This document shows positions 8,131-16,907 of a stretch of DNA of 48,214 nt, piece by piece. The stretch's first letter is position 1; every line of letters starts with the position of its first letter. The position numbers and the translations under genes are program-made. The notes below the pieces were generated by a model. It saw nothing but the letters and a program-made list of their open reading frames with translations, ran no database searches and was not told the origin of the DNA. The stretch comes from Streptococcus oralis (GTDB lineage: Bacteria; Bacillota; Bacilli; Lactobacillales; Streptococcaceae): positions 415,906 to 464,119 of the forward strand of contig NZ_KQ969521.1 in the NCBI RefSeq assembly GCF_001578935.1, read 5' to 3'.

Positions 8131-9117
8131 ATGTTAAATGAATTTCCAATTTTTGATTACGAAGATATTCAGTTGATCCCAAACAAATGTGTCATTAAAA
8201 GCCGTGCAGAAGCAGATACAAGTGTCACTCTAGGAAATCACACCTTTAAACTACCTGTTGTGCCAGCAAATATGCAGACGATTTTGGATGAGAATGTAGC
8301 AGAGCAACTTGCTAAAGGCGGTTACTTTTACATTATGCACCGTTTTGACGAGGCTGGGCGCATTCCTTTTATCAAACGCATGCACGATCAAGGGCTCATT
8401 GCTTCTATTTCAGTCGGTGTTAAGGATTACGAGTATGACTTTGTTAGCCGACTCAAGGCTGATGCTCCTGAATATATCACGATTGACATCGCTCACGGAC
8501 ATGCGGATAGTGTGATCTCAATGATTCAGCACATCAAGAAAGAATTGCCGGATACTTTTGTCATCGCTGGCAACGTTGGGACACCAGAAGCTGTGCGTGA
8601 ATTGGAAAATGCTGGAGCGGATGCTACTAAGGTTGGAATCGGTCCTGGTAAGGTTTGTATCACTAAGGTCAAGACTGGTTTTGGTACAGGAGGCTGGCAG
8701 TTGGCTGCCCTACGCTGGTGTGCTAAGGCTGCGCGCAAACCGATTATTGCAGATGGTGGGATTCGTACCCATGGTGACATTGCCAAGTCTATCCGTTTCG
8801 GTGCTAGCATGGTCATGATTGGTTCCCTTTTTGCAGGACATATCGAAAGCCCAGGAAAGACAATCGAAGTCGATGGCGAACAGTTCAAAGAATACTATGG
8901 TTCAGCTTCTCAATACCAAAAAGGAGCATATAAAAACGTGGAAGGTAAACGCATTTTGCTTCCTGCCAAAGGGCATTTGCAAGACACCCTTACTGAAATG
9001 GAGCAGGACTTGCAAAGTGCTATTTCCTACGCAGGTGGACGCAGGCTTGCTGACCTTAAACATGTTGATTATGTTATCGTGAAAAACTCTATCTGGAACG
9101 GGGATGCTTCCCACTAA
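8131..9117 (+). CDS. guaC: GMP reductase
   Basis: GuaC reduces GMP to IMP with NADPH, returning guanine nucleotides to the purine pool. The 328-residue protein is an IMPDH/GMPR TIM barrel without CBS domains. The catalytic-loop motif [11 protein letters not shown] places the nucleophile at C176, and [13 protein letters not shown] forms the phosphate site. The tail [15 protein letters not shown] closes the protein. Its length suits the Firmicutes GuaC type. It is a single gene with a perfect promoter and a foldable leader. Confidence 0.95.
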   Translation: MLNEFPIFDYEDIQLIPNKCVIKSRAEADTSVTLGNHTFKLPVVPANMQTILDENVAEQLAKGGYFYIMHRFDEAGRIPFIKRMHDQGLIASISVGVKDYEYDFVSRLKADAPEYITIDIAHGHADSVISMIQHIKKELPDTFVIAGNVGTPEAVRELENAGADATKVGIGPGKVCITKVKTGFGTGGWQLAALRWCAKAARKPIIADGGIRTHGDIAKSIRFGASMVMIGSLFAGHIESPGKTIEVDGEQFKEYYGSASQYQKGAYKNVEGKRILLPAKGHLQDTLTEMEQDLQSAISYAGGRRLADLKHVDYVIVKNSIWNGDASH

Positions 9118-9144
9118 TGGATGGTTAGTCTACCCATAAAAAAC

Positions 9145-9173
9145 TTGTTATTAGAGCAAATTTCTGTTATAAT
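9145..9173 (+). promoter_or_regulatory. Promoter of tRNA-Arg
   Basis: TTGTTA (9145-9150), a 17-base spacer and TATAAT (9168-9173) lie just upstream of the tRNA. Transcription would start about five bases before the mature 5' end. Confidence 0.82.
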
Positions 9174-9184
9174 AAGACAAGTTT

Positions 9185-9257
9185 CCACCCTTAGTGTAAT
9201 GGATATCACGTAAGATTCCGGTTCTTGAGATGGGGGGTTCGATTCCCTCAGGGTGGA
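9185..9257 (+). tRNA. tRNA-Arg (anticodon CCG)
   Basis: A full cloverleaf is readable. The acceptor is CCACCCT/AGGGTGG with discriminator A, followed by a short D stem GTG/CAC. The anticodon stem is TAAGA/TCTTG with loop TTCCGGT (anticodon CCG). The T arm is GGGGG-TTCGATT-CCCTC. It decodes CGG. CCA is not encoded. Confidence 0.95.
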
Positions 9258-9272
9258 TGTAAAAAGCCTATG

Positions 9273-9296
9273 AAAGCCTTAATTAAGGCTTTTTAT
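9273..9296 (+). terminator. Terminator after tRNA-Arg
   Basis: The near-palindrome AAAGCCTT-AATT-AAGGCTTT is followed by T residues, 15 bases downstream of the tRNA. Confidence 0.85.
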
Positions 9297-9321
9297 TTAT
9301 CCTGCCTCAAATTTGCCCCTA

Positions 9322-9426
9322 ATACTCTTCGAAAATCAAATTCGAACCACGTCAACGTCGCCTTGTCGTACTCAAGTACAGCCTGCGGCTAGTTTCCTAG
9401 TTTGCTCTTTGATTTTCATTGAGTAT
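9322..9426. repeat. RUP-like interspersed repeat
   Basis: This 105-bp unit has imperfect terminal inverted repeats: ATACTC-N4-AAAATCAAA at the left and TTTGATTTT-N4-GAGTAT at the right. The interior (ACCACGTCAACGTCGCC, then GTACAGCCTGCGGCTAG) is typical of the abundant ~107-bp RUP repeats of mitis-group streptococci, thought to be moved in trans by IS630-Spn1 transposase. It lies in the noncoding gap between tRNA-Arg and rnc. The assignment comes from memory of the repeat. Confidence 0.75.
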
Positions 9427-9461
9427 AAAACTGAAAATCTCATTTCAATGAATATTCAAAT

Positions 9462-9503
9462 CCCCTCTAGTCCCGTTTTAAAGTGACTCAGGGGGCTTTT
9501 TTT
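9462..9503 (+). terminator. Hairpin and T-run upstream of rnc
   Basis: CCCC at 9462 and AGTC near 9469 can pair with GACTC and GGGG at 9485-9494, with an internal mismatch, followed by CTTTTTTT. It resembles a terminator, but the T-run abuts the rnc -10, so its function is uncertain. The remainder of 9427-9545 shows nothing else. Confidence 0.5.
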
Positions 9504-9511
9504 GATATAAT
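9503..9511 (+). promoter_or_regulatory. Extended -10 promoter of rnc-smc
   Basis: TGA-TATAAT is a consensus extended -10. There is no good -35. The Shine-Dalgarno GAAAGAGG follows, then ATG 9546. Confidence 0.72.
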
Positions 9512-9545
9512 AAAAGAGACTGTTATCAGTTAGAAAGAGGTTGGT

Positions 9546-10244
9546 ATGAAAGAATTACAAACTGTACTAAAGAAGCGTTTTGCAATTGAATTTGCAGACA
9601 AAAATTTACTGGAAACGGCTTTTACCCATACGAGTTATGCCAATGAGCACCGCCTCTTAAAAATTTCACACAATGAGCGCTTGGAATTTTTAGGAGACGC
9701 TGTTCTGCAATTATTGATTTCAGAATATCTGTATAAAAAATATCCTAAGAAACCAGAGGGAGATTTGTCTAAACTCCGTGCCATGATTGTCCGTGAGGAG
9801 AGTTTGGCTGGTTTTGCGCGTGATTGCCAGTTTGATCAGTTTATCAAGCTAGGGAAAGGGGAAGAAAAGTCTGGTGGGCGCAATCGTGACACCATTCTTG
9901 GAGATGCCTTTGAAGCCTTTTTGGGAGCGTTGCTTTTAGACAAGGATGTTGCTAGGGTAAAAGAGTTCATCTATCAAGTCATGATCCCCAAGGTTGAAGC
10001 AGGTGACTTTGAAATGATTAAGGATTACAAGACACACCTGCAAGAGCTGCTCCAGGTTAATGGCGATGTGGATATTCGCTACCAGGTGACCTCTGAAACG
10101 GGACCTGCCCATGATAAGGTTTTTGATGTAGAAGTTCTGGTTGAGGGCAAGAGTATCGGAAAAGGCCAAGGCCGTTCTAAAAAATTAGCAGAGCAAGAAG
10201 CCGCCAAAAATGCAGTTGAGAAAGGGCTGGATTCATGTATTTAA
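9546..10244 (+). CDS. rnc: Ribonuclease III
   Basis: RNase III cleaves double-stranded RNA in rRNA maturation and mRNA turnover. The 232-residue protein has the catalytic signature [11 protein letters not shown] at residues 43-53 and a second acidic site in [12 protein letters not shown]. The C-terminal dsRNA-binding domain (about residues 155-228) ends in [17 protein letters not shown]. The start follows GAAAGAGG. It overlaps smc by 10 bases, suggesting translational coupling. Confidence 0.97.
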   Translation: MKELQTVLKKRFAIEFADKNLLETAFTHTSYANEHRLLKISHNERLEFLGDAVLQLLISEYLYKKYPKKPEGDLSKLRAMIVREESLAGFARDCQFDQFIKLGKGEEKSGGRNRDTILGDAFEAFLGALLLDKDVARVKEFIYQVMIPKVEAGDFEMIKDYKTHLQELLQVNGDVDIRYQVTSETGPAHDKVFDVEVLVEGKSIGKGQGRSKKLAEQEAAKNAVEKGLDSCI

Positions 10245-13200
10245 AGGAGATTGAGATTCAGGGATTCAAGTCCTTTGCTGACAAGACCAAGGTCGTCTTT
10301 GACCAAGGTGTGACAGCTGTCGTTGGGCCCAATGGTTCTGGGAAGTCAAATATCACAGAAAGTCTACGATGGGCCTTGGGGGAGTCCAGTATCAAGAGCC
10401 TTCGTGGTGGTAAGATGCCTGACGTTATCTTTGCTGGAACAGAAAGTCGCAAACCACTCAATTATGCCTCTGTTATCGTGACCTTGGACAATGAAGATGG
10501 CTTTATCAAGGATGCGGGGCAAGTCATTAAGGTAGAACGCCATATCTACCGTAGTGGAGATAGCGAGTATCGAATTGATGGCAAGAAAGTGCGCTTGCGT
10601 GATATTCATGGCCTTTTCTTGGATACCGGTTTGGGACGGGATTCCTTCTCCATCATTTCCCAAGGGAAGGTTGAGGAGATTTTTAATTCCAAGCCAGAGG
10701 AACGCCGAGCTATTTTTGAAGAAGCTGCTGGAGTTTTAAAATACAAGACTCGTCGAAAAGAAACAGAAAGCAAACTGCAACAAACTCAAGACAATCTAGA
10801 CCGCTTAGAAGACATTATCTATGAGTTGGACAATCAAATCAAGCCCCTTGCAAAACAAGCTGAAAATGCTCGTAAGTTTCTTAACTTGGATGGTCAACGC
10901 AAGGCGATTTACTTGGATGTACTGGTTGCTCAAATCAAGGAAAACAAGACTGAACTAGAGCTAACAGAAGAAGAGCTAACGCAGGTTCAGGAACTCTTGA
11001 CTAGCTATTACCAAAAGCGTGAAGAGTTAGAAGAGGAAAATCAAACTCTTAAAAAGAAACGCCAGGATCTCCAAGCTCAAATGGCCAAGGATCAAGGAAG
11101 TTTGATGGATTTGACTAGTTTGATCAGTGACTTAGAGCGAAAATTAGCCCTATCAAAACTGGAATCCGAGCAAGTAGCCCTCAATCAACAAGAAGCACAA
11201 GCCCGTTTGGCGACTTTAGAAGATAAGAGAAAGGCTCTAAGTAAGGAAAAGGCTGAAAAAGAAGAGAATTTAGAACAGTTAGAGGAAAATCTAGCTGAAA
11301 ACAACAAGGGACTCAATCGCCTAGAAGCGGAGTTGTTGGCATTTTCAGATGATCCTGACCAAATGATCGAGCTCTTGCGTGAACGTTTTGTGGCGCTTTT
11401 ACAAGAAGAAGCGGATGTCTCAAACCAACTGACCCGCATCGAGAATGAGTTGGAAAACAGCCGTCAACTATCTCAAAAACAAGCAGATCAATTAGAAAAG
11501 CTGAAAGAACAACTGGCTACAGCTAAAGAGAAGGCTGATCAGCAAAAGGATGAACTTGAAACTGCCAAGGAGCAAGTTCAGAAATTATTGGCAGACTACC
11601 AAGCTAGTGCCAAGGAACAAGAGGAACAGCAAGTTTCTTTCCAAGCCCAGCAGAACCAACTCTTTGACCGTCTGGACAGTCTCAAAAACAAGCAGGCTCG
11701 AGCCCAGAGTTTGGAAAACATCCTAAGAAATCATAGTAACTTTTATGCAGGTGTCAAGAGTGTTCTCCAAGAAAAAGCCCGCCTTGGTGGGATTATTGGG
11801 GCGGTCAGTGAGCACCTGACCTTTGATGTGCATTATCAAACCGCATTGGAGATTGCACTTGGAGCTAGCAGTCAGCATATCATCGTAGAAGATGAAAACG
11901 CGGCAACCAAGGCGATTGATTTCCTCAAACGCAATAGAGCTGGTCGTGCAACTTTTCTTCCATTGACGACTATCAAGGCTCGTACGATTTCTAGTCAGAA
12001 TCAAGATGCTATCGCATCAAGTTCAGGCTTTCTTGGTATGGCTGATGACTTGGTGTCGTTTGACAAGAGACTAGAAGCCATTTTCAAAAACTTGCTTGCT
12101 ACGACGGCTATCTTTGACACCGTAGAACATGCGCGTGCCGCAGCTCGTCAAGTTCGTTACCAGGTTCGTATGGTGACGCTTGATGGTACCGAATTGCGTA
12201 CAGGTGGTTCCTACGCGGGTGGTGCCAATCGTCAAAATAACAGTATTTTCATCAAGCCAGAGCTGGAACAATTACAAAAAGAAATTGCTGAAGAAGAAGC
12301 TGACTTGCGGTCAGAAGAAGCGAGTTTGAAGACCTTGCAAGATGAGATGGCGGTATTGGCAGAAAGATTAGAAGCTATCAAATCTCAGGGTGAGCAAGCT
12401 CGTATTCAGGAGCAAGGTTTGTATCTTGCTTATCAACAAACCAATCAGCAGGTCGAAGAACTGGAAACGCTTTGGAAACTTCAAGAAGAGGAATTAAATC
12501 GCCTTACTGAAGGAGATTGGCAAGCGGATAAGGAAAAATGCCAAGAGCGCCTTGCTATTATTGCCAGTGAAAAGCAAAATCTGGAAGCTGAGATTGAAGA
12601 GATTAAGTCTAACAAAAACGCTATTCAAGAACGCTATCAAAACTTGCAGGAACAGATTTCTCATGCGCGCTTGCTTAAGTCCGAACTGCAAGGACAGAAG
12701 CGGTACGAAGTTACTGATATTGAACGCTTAGGCAAGGAACTGGATAATCTGGATATAGAGCAAGAGGAAATCCAGCGCCTCCTCCAAGAAAAGGTTGATA
12801 ATCTTGAGAAAGTGGATACGGATTTGCTAAGCCAGCAGGTGGAAGAGGCCAAAACTCAGAAAGCCAATCTTCAACAAGGTCTGATTCGCAAGCAGTTTGA
12901 ATTGGATGATATCGAGGGTCAACTGGATGATATTGCCAGTCATTTGGACCAAGCTCGCCAGCAGAACGAGGAGCTGATTCGCAAACAAACTCGGGCTGAA
13001 GCCAAGAAGGAAAAGGTCAGCGAACGCTTGCGCTATCTACAAGCTCAATTAACTGACCAGTACCAGATCAGTTACACAGAGGCGCTAGAAAAGGCTCATG
13101 AACTGGAAAATCTCAATCTGGCAGAGCAAGAGGTTAAGGATTTAGAGAAGGCTATTCGCTCACTGGGGCCTGTCAACTTGGACGCTATTGACCAGTACGA

Positions 13201-13774
13201 AGAAGTCCACAACCGTCTGGATTTCCTAAATAGCCAGCGAGATGATATTTTGTCTGCGAAAAATCTGCTTCTTGAGACTATTACAGAGATGAATGATGAG
13301 GTCAAGGAGCGCTTCAAATCAACCTTTGAAGCTATTCGTGAGTCCTTTAAAGTGACCTTTAGACAGATGTTTGGCGGAGGTCAGGCAGATTTGATATTGA
13401 CTGAGGGCGATCTTTTAACCGCTGGTGTGGAGATTTCTGTCCAACCACCAGGTAAGAAAATCCAATCTCTCAACCTCATGAGTGGTGGGGAGAAAGCCCT
13501 ATCAGCTCTAGCCTTGTTATTCTCTATCATCCGAGTTAAGACAATTCCTTTCGTCATCTTGGACGAGGTAGAGGCGGCTCTGGACGAAGCCAATGTTAAA
13601 CGCTTTGGGGATTACCTCAACCGCTTTGACAAGGATAGTCAGTTCATCGTCGTAACCCACCGTAAGGGGACGATGGCGGCAGCGGACTCTATCTATGGAG
13701 TTACTATGCAAGAATCAGGTGTTTCTAAGATTGTTTCGGTTAAGTTAAAAGATTTGGAAGAAACAGTAGACTAG
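10235..13774 (+). CDS. smc: Chromosome segregation ATPase SMC
   Basis: SMC is the core of bacterial condensin and acts with ScpA and ScpB. At 1179 residues it has normal length. The Walker A motif [12 protein letters not shown] is at residues 32-43. Long coiled coils run from about 165 to 500 and 670 to 1000. The hinge lies between, with [13 protein letters not shown] and the glycine-rich [11 protein letters not shown]. The C-terminal head has [15 protein letters not shown] (signature) and [15 protein letters not shown] (Walker B). It is cotranscribed with rnc. Confidence 0.97.
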   Translation: MYLKEIEIQGFKSFADKTKVVFDQGVTAVVGPNGSGKSNITESLRWALGESSIKSLRGGKMPDVIFAGTESRKPLNYASVIVTLDNEDGFIKDAGQVIKVERHIYRSGDSEYRIDGKKVRLRDIHGLFLDTGLGRDSFSIISQGKVEEIFNSKPEERRAIFEEAAGVLKYKTRRKETESKLQQTQDNLDRLEDIIYELDNQIKPLAKQAENARKFLNLDGQRKAIYLDVLVAQIKENKTELELTEEELTQVQELLTSYYQKREELEEENQTLKKKRQDLQAQMAKDQGSLMDLTSLISDLERKLALSKLESEQVALNQQEAQARLATLEDKRKALSKEKAEKEENLEQLEENLAENNKGLNRLEAELLAFSDDPDQMIELLRERFVALLQEEADVSNQLTRIENELENSRQLSQKQADQLEKLKEQLATAKEKADQQKDELETAKEQVQKLLADYQASAKEQEEQQVSFQAQQNQLFDRLDSLKNKQARAQSLENILRNHSNFYAGVKSVLQEKARLGGIIGAVSEHLTFDVHYQTALEIALGASSQHIIVEDENAATKAIDFLKRNRAGRATFLPLTTIKARTISSQNQDAIASSSGFLGMADDLVSFDKRLEAIFKNLLATTAIFDTVEHARAAARQVRYQVRMVTLDGTELRTGGSYAGGANRQNNSIFIKPELEQLQKEIAEEEADLRSEEASLKTLQDEMAVLAERLEAIKSQGEQARIQEQGLYLAYQQTNQQVEELETLWKLQEEELNRLTEGDWQADKEKCQERLAIIASEKQNLEAEIEEIKSNKNAIQERYQNLQEQISHARLLKSELQGQKRYEVTDIERLGKELDNLDIEQEEIQRLLQEKVDNLEKVDTDLLSQQVEEAKTQKANLQQGLIRKQFELDDIEGQLDDIASHLDQARQQNEELIRKQTRAEAKKEKVSERLRYLQAQLTDQYQISYTEALEKAHELENLNLAEQEVKDLEKAIRSLGPVNLDAIDQYEEVHNRLDFLNSQRDDILSAKNLLLETITEMNDEVKERFKSTFEAIRESFKVTFRQMFGGGQADLILTEGDLLTAGVEISVQPPGKKIQSLNLMSGGEKALSALALLFSIIRVKTIPFVILDEVEAALDEANVKRFGDYLNRFDKDSQFIVVTHRKGTMAAADSIYGVTMQESGVSKIVSVKLKDLEETVD

Positions 13775-13784
13775 TTACCAAATG

Positions 13785-13813
13785 ATAGCATCTCATAGAA
13801 GGTGCTATTTTTT
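13785..13813 (+). terminator. Terminator after smc
   Basis: An 8-bp stem ATAGCATC/GGTGCTAT (two G-U or equivalent pairs) is followed by a T6 run, 11 bases after the smc stop. Confidence 0.8.
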
Positions 13814-13902
13814 AAAGCTAAAGTCCTAAATTTTCTCTTACGGTCAGTTCAGGCGCAAAAAACGACATTTGGGATTTCCTCTTAGCGAAAAGACTTTCTC
13901 TA

Positions 13903-13911
13903 TGATATAAT
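13903..13911 (+). promoter_or_regulatory. Extended -10 promoter of ribF, 6 nt before the ATG
   Basis: TGA-TATAAT ends at 13911 and the start codon is at 13918. With the usual 6-8 base -10 to +1 spacing, transcription would begin at or next to the A of the ATG. The bases between (AGTTTT) hold no Shine-Dalgarno. Confidence 0.75.
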
Positions 13912-13917
13912 AGTTTT

Positions 13918-14844
13918 ATGATTACAACAGTACCTATTAAGAACGAAAAAGATATTGCAGTACCAGGGAAAACAGTCCTTGTACTAGGTTATTTTGATGG
14001 CATCCACAAGGGACATCAGAAACTTTTTGAAGTGGCCAGTAAGGCTTCGATGAAGGATTATCTGCCAGTTGTCGTGATGACCTTTACAGAGTCGCCAAAA
14101 CTTGCCTTACAACCTTATCAACCTGAACTAATGCTTCATATCGTCAATCACGAGGAACGGGAGCACAAGATGAAGTGGCATGGGGTAGAGGCTCTTTTCC
14201 TACTTGACTTTAGTAGCAAATTTGCTAGTTTAACGGGTCAAGAATTCTTTGATACCTATGTTCGAGCTTTAAAACCAGCTATTATTGTAGCAGGATTTGA
14301 CTATACTTTTGGCTCTGATAAGAAAACTGCGGATGACCTGAAGGATTATTTTGATGGAGAGATCATCATTGTTCCTCCGGTTGAAGACGAAAAGGGCAAG
14401 ATTAGTTCCACACGGATTCGTCAGGCTATTCTTGATGGAGATGTAAAGGAAGTCAATCATTTGCTCGGCACACCTCTCCCATCTCGTGGGATGGTCGTTC
14501 ATGGAAATGCCCGTGGGCGGACTATCGGTTATCCAACAGCCAATCTGGTCCTAAGAGACCGAACTTACATGCCAGCGGACGGTGTTTACGTGGTCGATGT
14601 CGAGGTGCAACGTCAAAGATATCGTGGCATGGCGAGCGTTGGCAAAAATGTTACCTTTGATGGAGAAGAACCACGTTTTGAAGTCAATATTTTCGACTTT
14701 TCAGACGATATTTACGGTGAGACAGTCATGGTCTACTGGTTGGACCGTGTCCGCGATATGGTCAAATTTGACTCCGTAGAGGAACTGGTAGACCAACTCC
14801 AGAAAGACGAAGAGATTGCTCGAAACTGGAAGGATGGAGAGTAA
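13918..14844 (+). CDS. ribF: Bifunctional riboflavin kinase/FAD synthetase
   Basis: RibF phosphorylates riboflavin to FMN and adenylates FMN to FAD. The 308-residue protein has an N-terminal FAD synthetase domain with GYFDGIHKGHQKLF near residues 24-37 and KISSTRIRQAILDGD near residue 160. The C-terminal flavokinase domain (about 185-305) begins with VVHGNARGRTIGYPTANL. MITTVPIKN is the expected family start, yet it has no ribosome-binding site and lies 6 bases after a perfect -10, so the mRNA is probably leaderless. Confidence 0.96.
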   Translation: MITTVPIKNEKDIAVPGKTVLVLGYFDGIHKGHQKLFEVASKASMKDYLPVVVMTFTESPKLALQPYQPELMLHIVNHEEREHKMKWHGVEALFLLDFSSKFASLTGQEFFDTYVRALKPAIIVAGFDYTFGSDKKTADDLKDYFDGEIIIVPPVEDEKGKISSTRIRQAILDGDVKEVNHLLGTPLPSRGMVVHGNARGRTIGYPTANLVLRDRTYMPADGVYVVDVEVQRQRYRGMASVGKNVTFDGEEPRFEVNIFDFSDDIYGETVMVYWLDRVRDMVKFDSVEELVDQLQKDEEIARNWKDGE

Positions 14845-14898
14845 GAGTTTGCTATCAATTCGAAAGAGTAGATAGAATGAAATTCATATAATGGACAA

Positions 14899-14927
14899 AA
14901 AAAGTAGCCTTGTCAGGCTACTTTTTA
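14899..14927. terminator. Bidirectional terminator between ribF and the TIGR03943 gene
   Basis: The stem AAAGTAGCC/GGCTACTTT with a six-base loop has A-rich sequence on the left and T-rich sequence on the right. It can serve both ribF and the minus-strand operon. Confidence 0.88.
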
Positions 14928-15743
14928 TTAAAACACACGATAGACATAAGGATTTTCTGGTTTGTCTACTTTTGTGAAACTCTCAACCTCTAGTGTGGGG
15001 AGTTTTTGTTTGAGTTCTTTATGGTAGTGGAGTGTCAGGGTTCCTCTAGCAGTGATCCAGGTATTGTCAGGATACTGGCGTGAGTTCCCCTTTGTCAAGA
15101 GTCCATATACACCAGAGTCGGCGATACAGTGGATGATTCCAAAGCGAAAGAGGAATTGGTTATCTGGATGGCTAGGATCGTTATAGACAAAGCCTGTAAA
15201 CTCGATTTTCTTTCCTTCAAACTCTTGAGGGTAGTCATAGAGAACTTCCATGACCTCCATATAGTTTTCATCTGTAACTTGAATGGTTGGCAGGGAGAGG
15301 TATTTATCGGCTGTAGCCCTCATTTCCTTTTCATAAGCAGATTTGGAAAAATAGGTGCTGGTATCGGGTTTGAGGTATTGACTGGATGTTCCTTCACTTG
15401 CCTGAATAGCTGTGTTGATTCCCTCAGCAAGTGGGAAATGGTATCCCTTAGCAGAAACAGTTCTCGAGTCCAAACTTACGGTAGGAAAGGAAACTCCAAT
15501 CAACAGAGGTAGCGACAGTAAAAAGAAGCTGATTCGTCTAGCTCGACGACTTTCTAAATGGCTGTGAGAGTTGATTTTCTTGATCCAGATATAGAATTGG
15601 ACTAGGGCCAATAGAAGAGAAAGGACCATGGAGATATAGACTAGATAGGAATAGTGGAGGTTGATGTAGTGACTGAGCTTGCCAGATAGCTGCAGATACA
15701 GAGTTAGGGCAAAATAACCCAGTAAAATGAAAAATCGGATCAT
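14928..15743 (-). CDS. TIGR03943/DUF1980 membrane protein (YcgQ-like)
   Basis: The 271-residue protein fits the TIGR03943 family, almost always encoded beside a YraQ/ArsP-type permease. It starts with hydrophobic segments (residues about 3-20 and 32-52) and a third near 70-88. A C-terminal soluble domain of about 130 residues (VLYDYPQEFEGKKIEFTGF, then IIHCIADSG) has an OB-like character. The start overlaps the permease stop by 4 bases. No substrate is established; metal or other ion transport is only suggested by the partner. Confidence 0.85.
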   Translation of the reverse strand: MIRFFILLGYFALTLYLQLSGKLSHYINLHYSYLVYISMVLSLLLALVQFYIWIKKINSHSHLESRRARRISFFLLSLPLLIGVSFPTVSLDSRTVSAKGYHFPLAEGINTAIQASEGTSSQYLKPDTSTYFSKSAYEKEMRATADKYLSLPTIQVTDENYMEVMEVLYDYPQEFEGKKIEFTGFVYNDPSHPDNQFLFRFGIIHCIADSGVYGLLTKGNSRQYPDNTWITARGTLTLHYHKELKQKLPTLEVESFTKVDKPENPYVYRVF

Positions 15744-16645
15744 AGAATCACTCCTATCATGTAAGAATAAAGCAAGACAAGCACTGTCACGATGCCCATG
15801 AATTGCAAGATGAAGCGCGCTTTGAGATAGTGTTTCATCATGAGGAGATTTTTGATATCAAGCATGGGGCCAATGACCAGAAAGGCAAGGACGGGCGCTA
15901 GGCCGAAGCTCGAGAGGAGAGAAGCGCCGATAAAGGCGTCCGCCTCGCTACAAAGAGAGAGGAGAAAGGCTAGAAACATGAGCAAGAGAATCGCAAGGAC
16001 TGGACTTGCGCTGATAGAGGTCAAGATCCGAGTCGGGACATAGACCTGCACGATAGCCGCAAAGAGACAGCCAAAGACCAAGTAACGCCCCATATCGAAA
16101 AACTCATCAATAGCTTGTATAAAGACCTGAAACACTTTTCTAGCGGGACTCAAGTGTGAAAAGTCATGTTCATGACAAGTGATAGGATTCTCTTTTTGAA
16201 TGGGTTCCTTCCAGAAAAATCCTAAGAAAATCCCAAGCACCAAAGCAATCACAATGGCTCCCAGAGCTCGCAAGAAGGCAAATTTTAATGAATTGCCAAA
16301 GGCAGAATAAGTGGCGAAAAGAACGATAGGATTGATGATGGGAGCAGTCACCAGAAAGGGAACGACCGTGTAGCTGGGCACTTTCTTTTCCAGAAAACGA
16401 TTGATAATCGGAACGATACCACACTCGCAGGATGGAAAGAGAAAGCCGATGAAGGTACCAAAAAAGATCCTCCCCCAACGATTGCGAGGAAGAAACTCAT
16501 AAACTTTATCAGGTGTGATATAGACCTCAATCAATCCCGAAATGAGACTCCCAATCAAGACAAAAGGAAGGGCTTCAATCATGATGGAGAGAAAAATAGC
16601 CCCCGCTTGTAAGATGCTAGGAGGAAGAGATTGGAAAATCGTCAT
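15740..16645 (-). CDS. Permease of the YraQ/ArsP_1 (DUF318) family
   Basis: This 301-residue protein is a polytopic membrane permease with about eight hydrophobic segments. It has the family-like motif PSCECGIVPI near residue 70 and TAPIINPIVLF near residue 103. A cytosolic histidine-containing loop (CHEHDFSHLS, around residue 157) splits the two halves. Members have been connected with arsenical efflux and other transport, but the substrate here is unknown. It lies between a 44-residue ORF and the TIGR03943 gene in one minus-strand operon with 4-base overlaps on each side. Confidence 0.88.
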   Translation of the reverse strand: MTIFQSLPPSILQAGAIFLSIMIEALPFVLIGSLISGLIEVYITPDKVYEFLPRNRWGRIFFGTFIGFLFPSCECGIVPIINRFLEKKVPSYTVVPFLVTAPIINPIVLFATYSAFGNSLKFAFLRALGAIVIALVLGIFLGFFWKEPIQKENPITCHEHDFSHLSPARKVFQVFIQAIDEFFDMGRYLVFGCLFAAIVQVYVPTRILTSISASPVLAILLLMFLAFLLSLCSEADAFIGASLLSSFGLAPVLAFLVIGPMLDIKNLLMMKHYLKARFILQFMGIVTVLVLLYSYMIGVIL

Positions 16646-16776
16646 CTATTTTTTCTTCTCAACTTTTTCTTTTTATTTTTGTCATCCGGGAAAGTGACTT
16701 GTGTTAAGTCAGGAAGTTTGGCGAATTCTTCAAACATCTTGTCCAAGTCATCCGTTTTTGTAAATTTAACAGCCAT
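16642..16776 (-). CDS. 44-aa charged small protein heading the permease operon
   Basis: Reading the minus strand from 16776, a 44-codon ORF begins MAVKFTKTDDLDKMFEEFAK and ends in a lysine/arginine-rich tail. AGAGGTAG lies seven bases upstream. Its TGA overlaps the permease ATG (ATGA), so the genes are coupled. It has no membrane segment: an acidic helix in the first half, LPDLTQVTFPDD in the middle and a basic tail. It resembles a small conserved streptococcal family I recall as SPJ_0845-like; the name is uncertain and no function is known. Confidence 0.8.
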   Translation of the reverse strand: MAVKFTKTDDLDKMFEEFAKLPDLTQVTFPDDKNKKKKLRRKNR

Positions 16777-16892
16777 TGGCCTACCTCTTTTCTACATTCT
16801 ACTTCTATTATACTATTATTTTGTGGAAATGGGATTATTTTGATAATCAAAGATGCAAAAACAGGTAAGGCAAAACAAGAGCTGTTCCCTTA

Positions 16893-16901
16893 TGGTATAA
16901 T
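16893..16901 (+). promoter_or_regulatory. Extended -10 promoter of tex, 6 nt before the ATG
   Basis: TGG-TATAAT ends at 16901 and ATG is at 16908, the same geometry as ribF. Only AGG is present in between, too close to the ATG to act as a Shine-Dalgarno. Confidence 0.72.
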
Positions 16902-16907
16902 AGGTAT

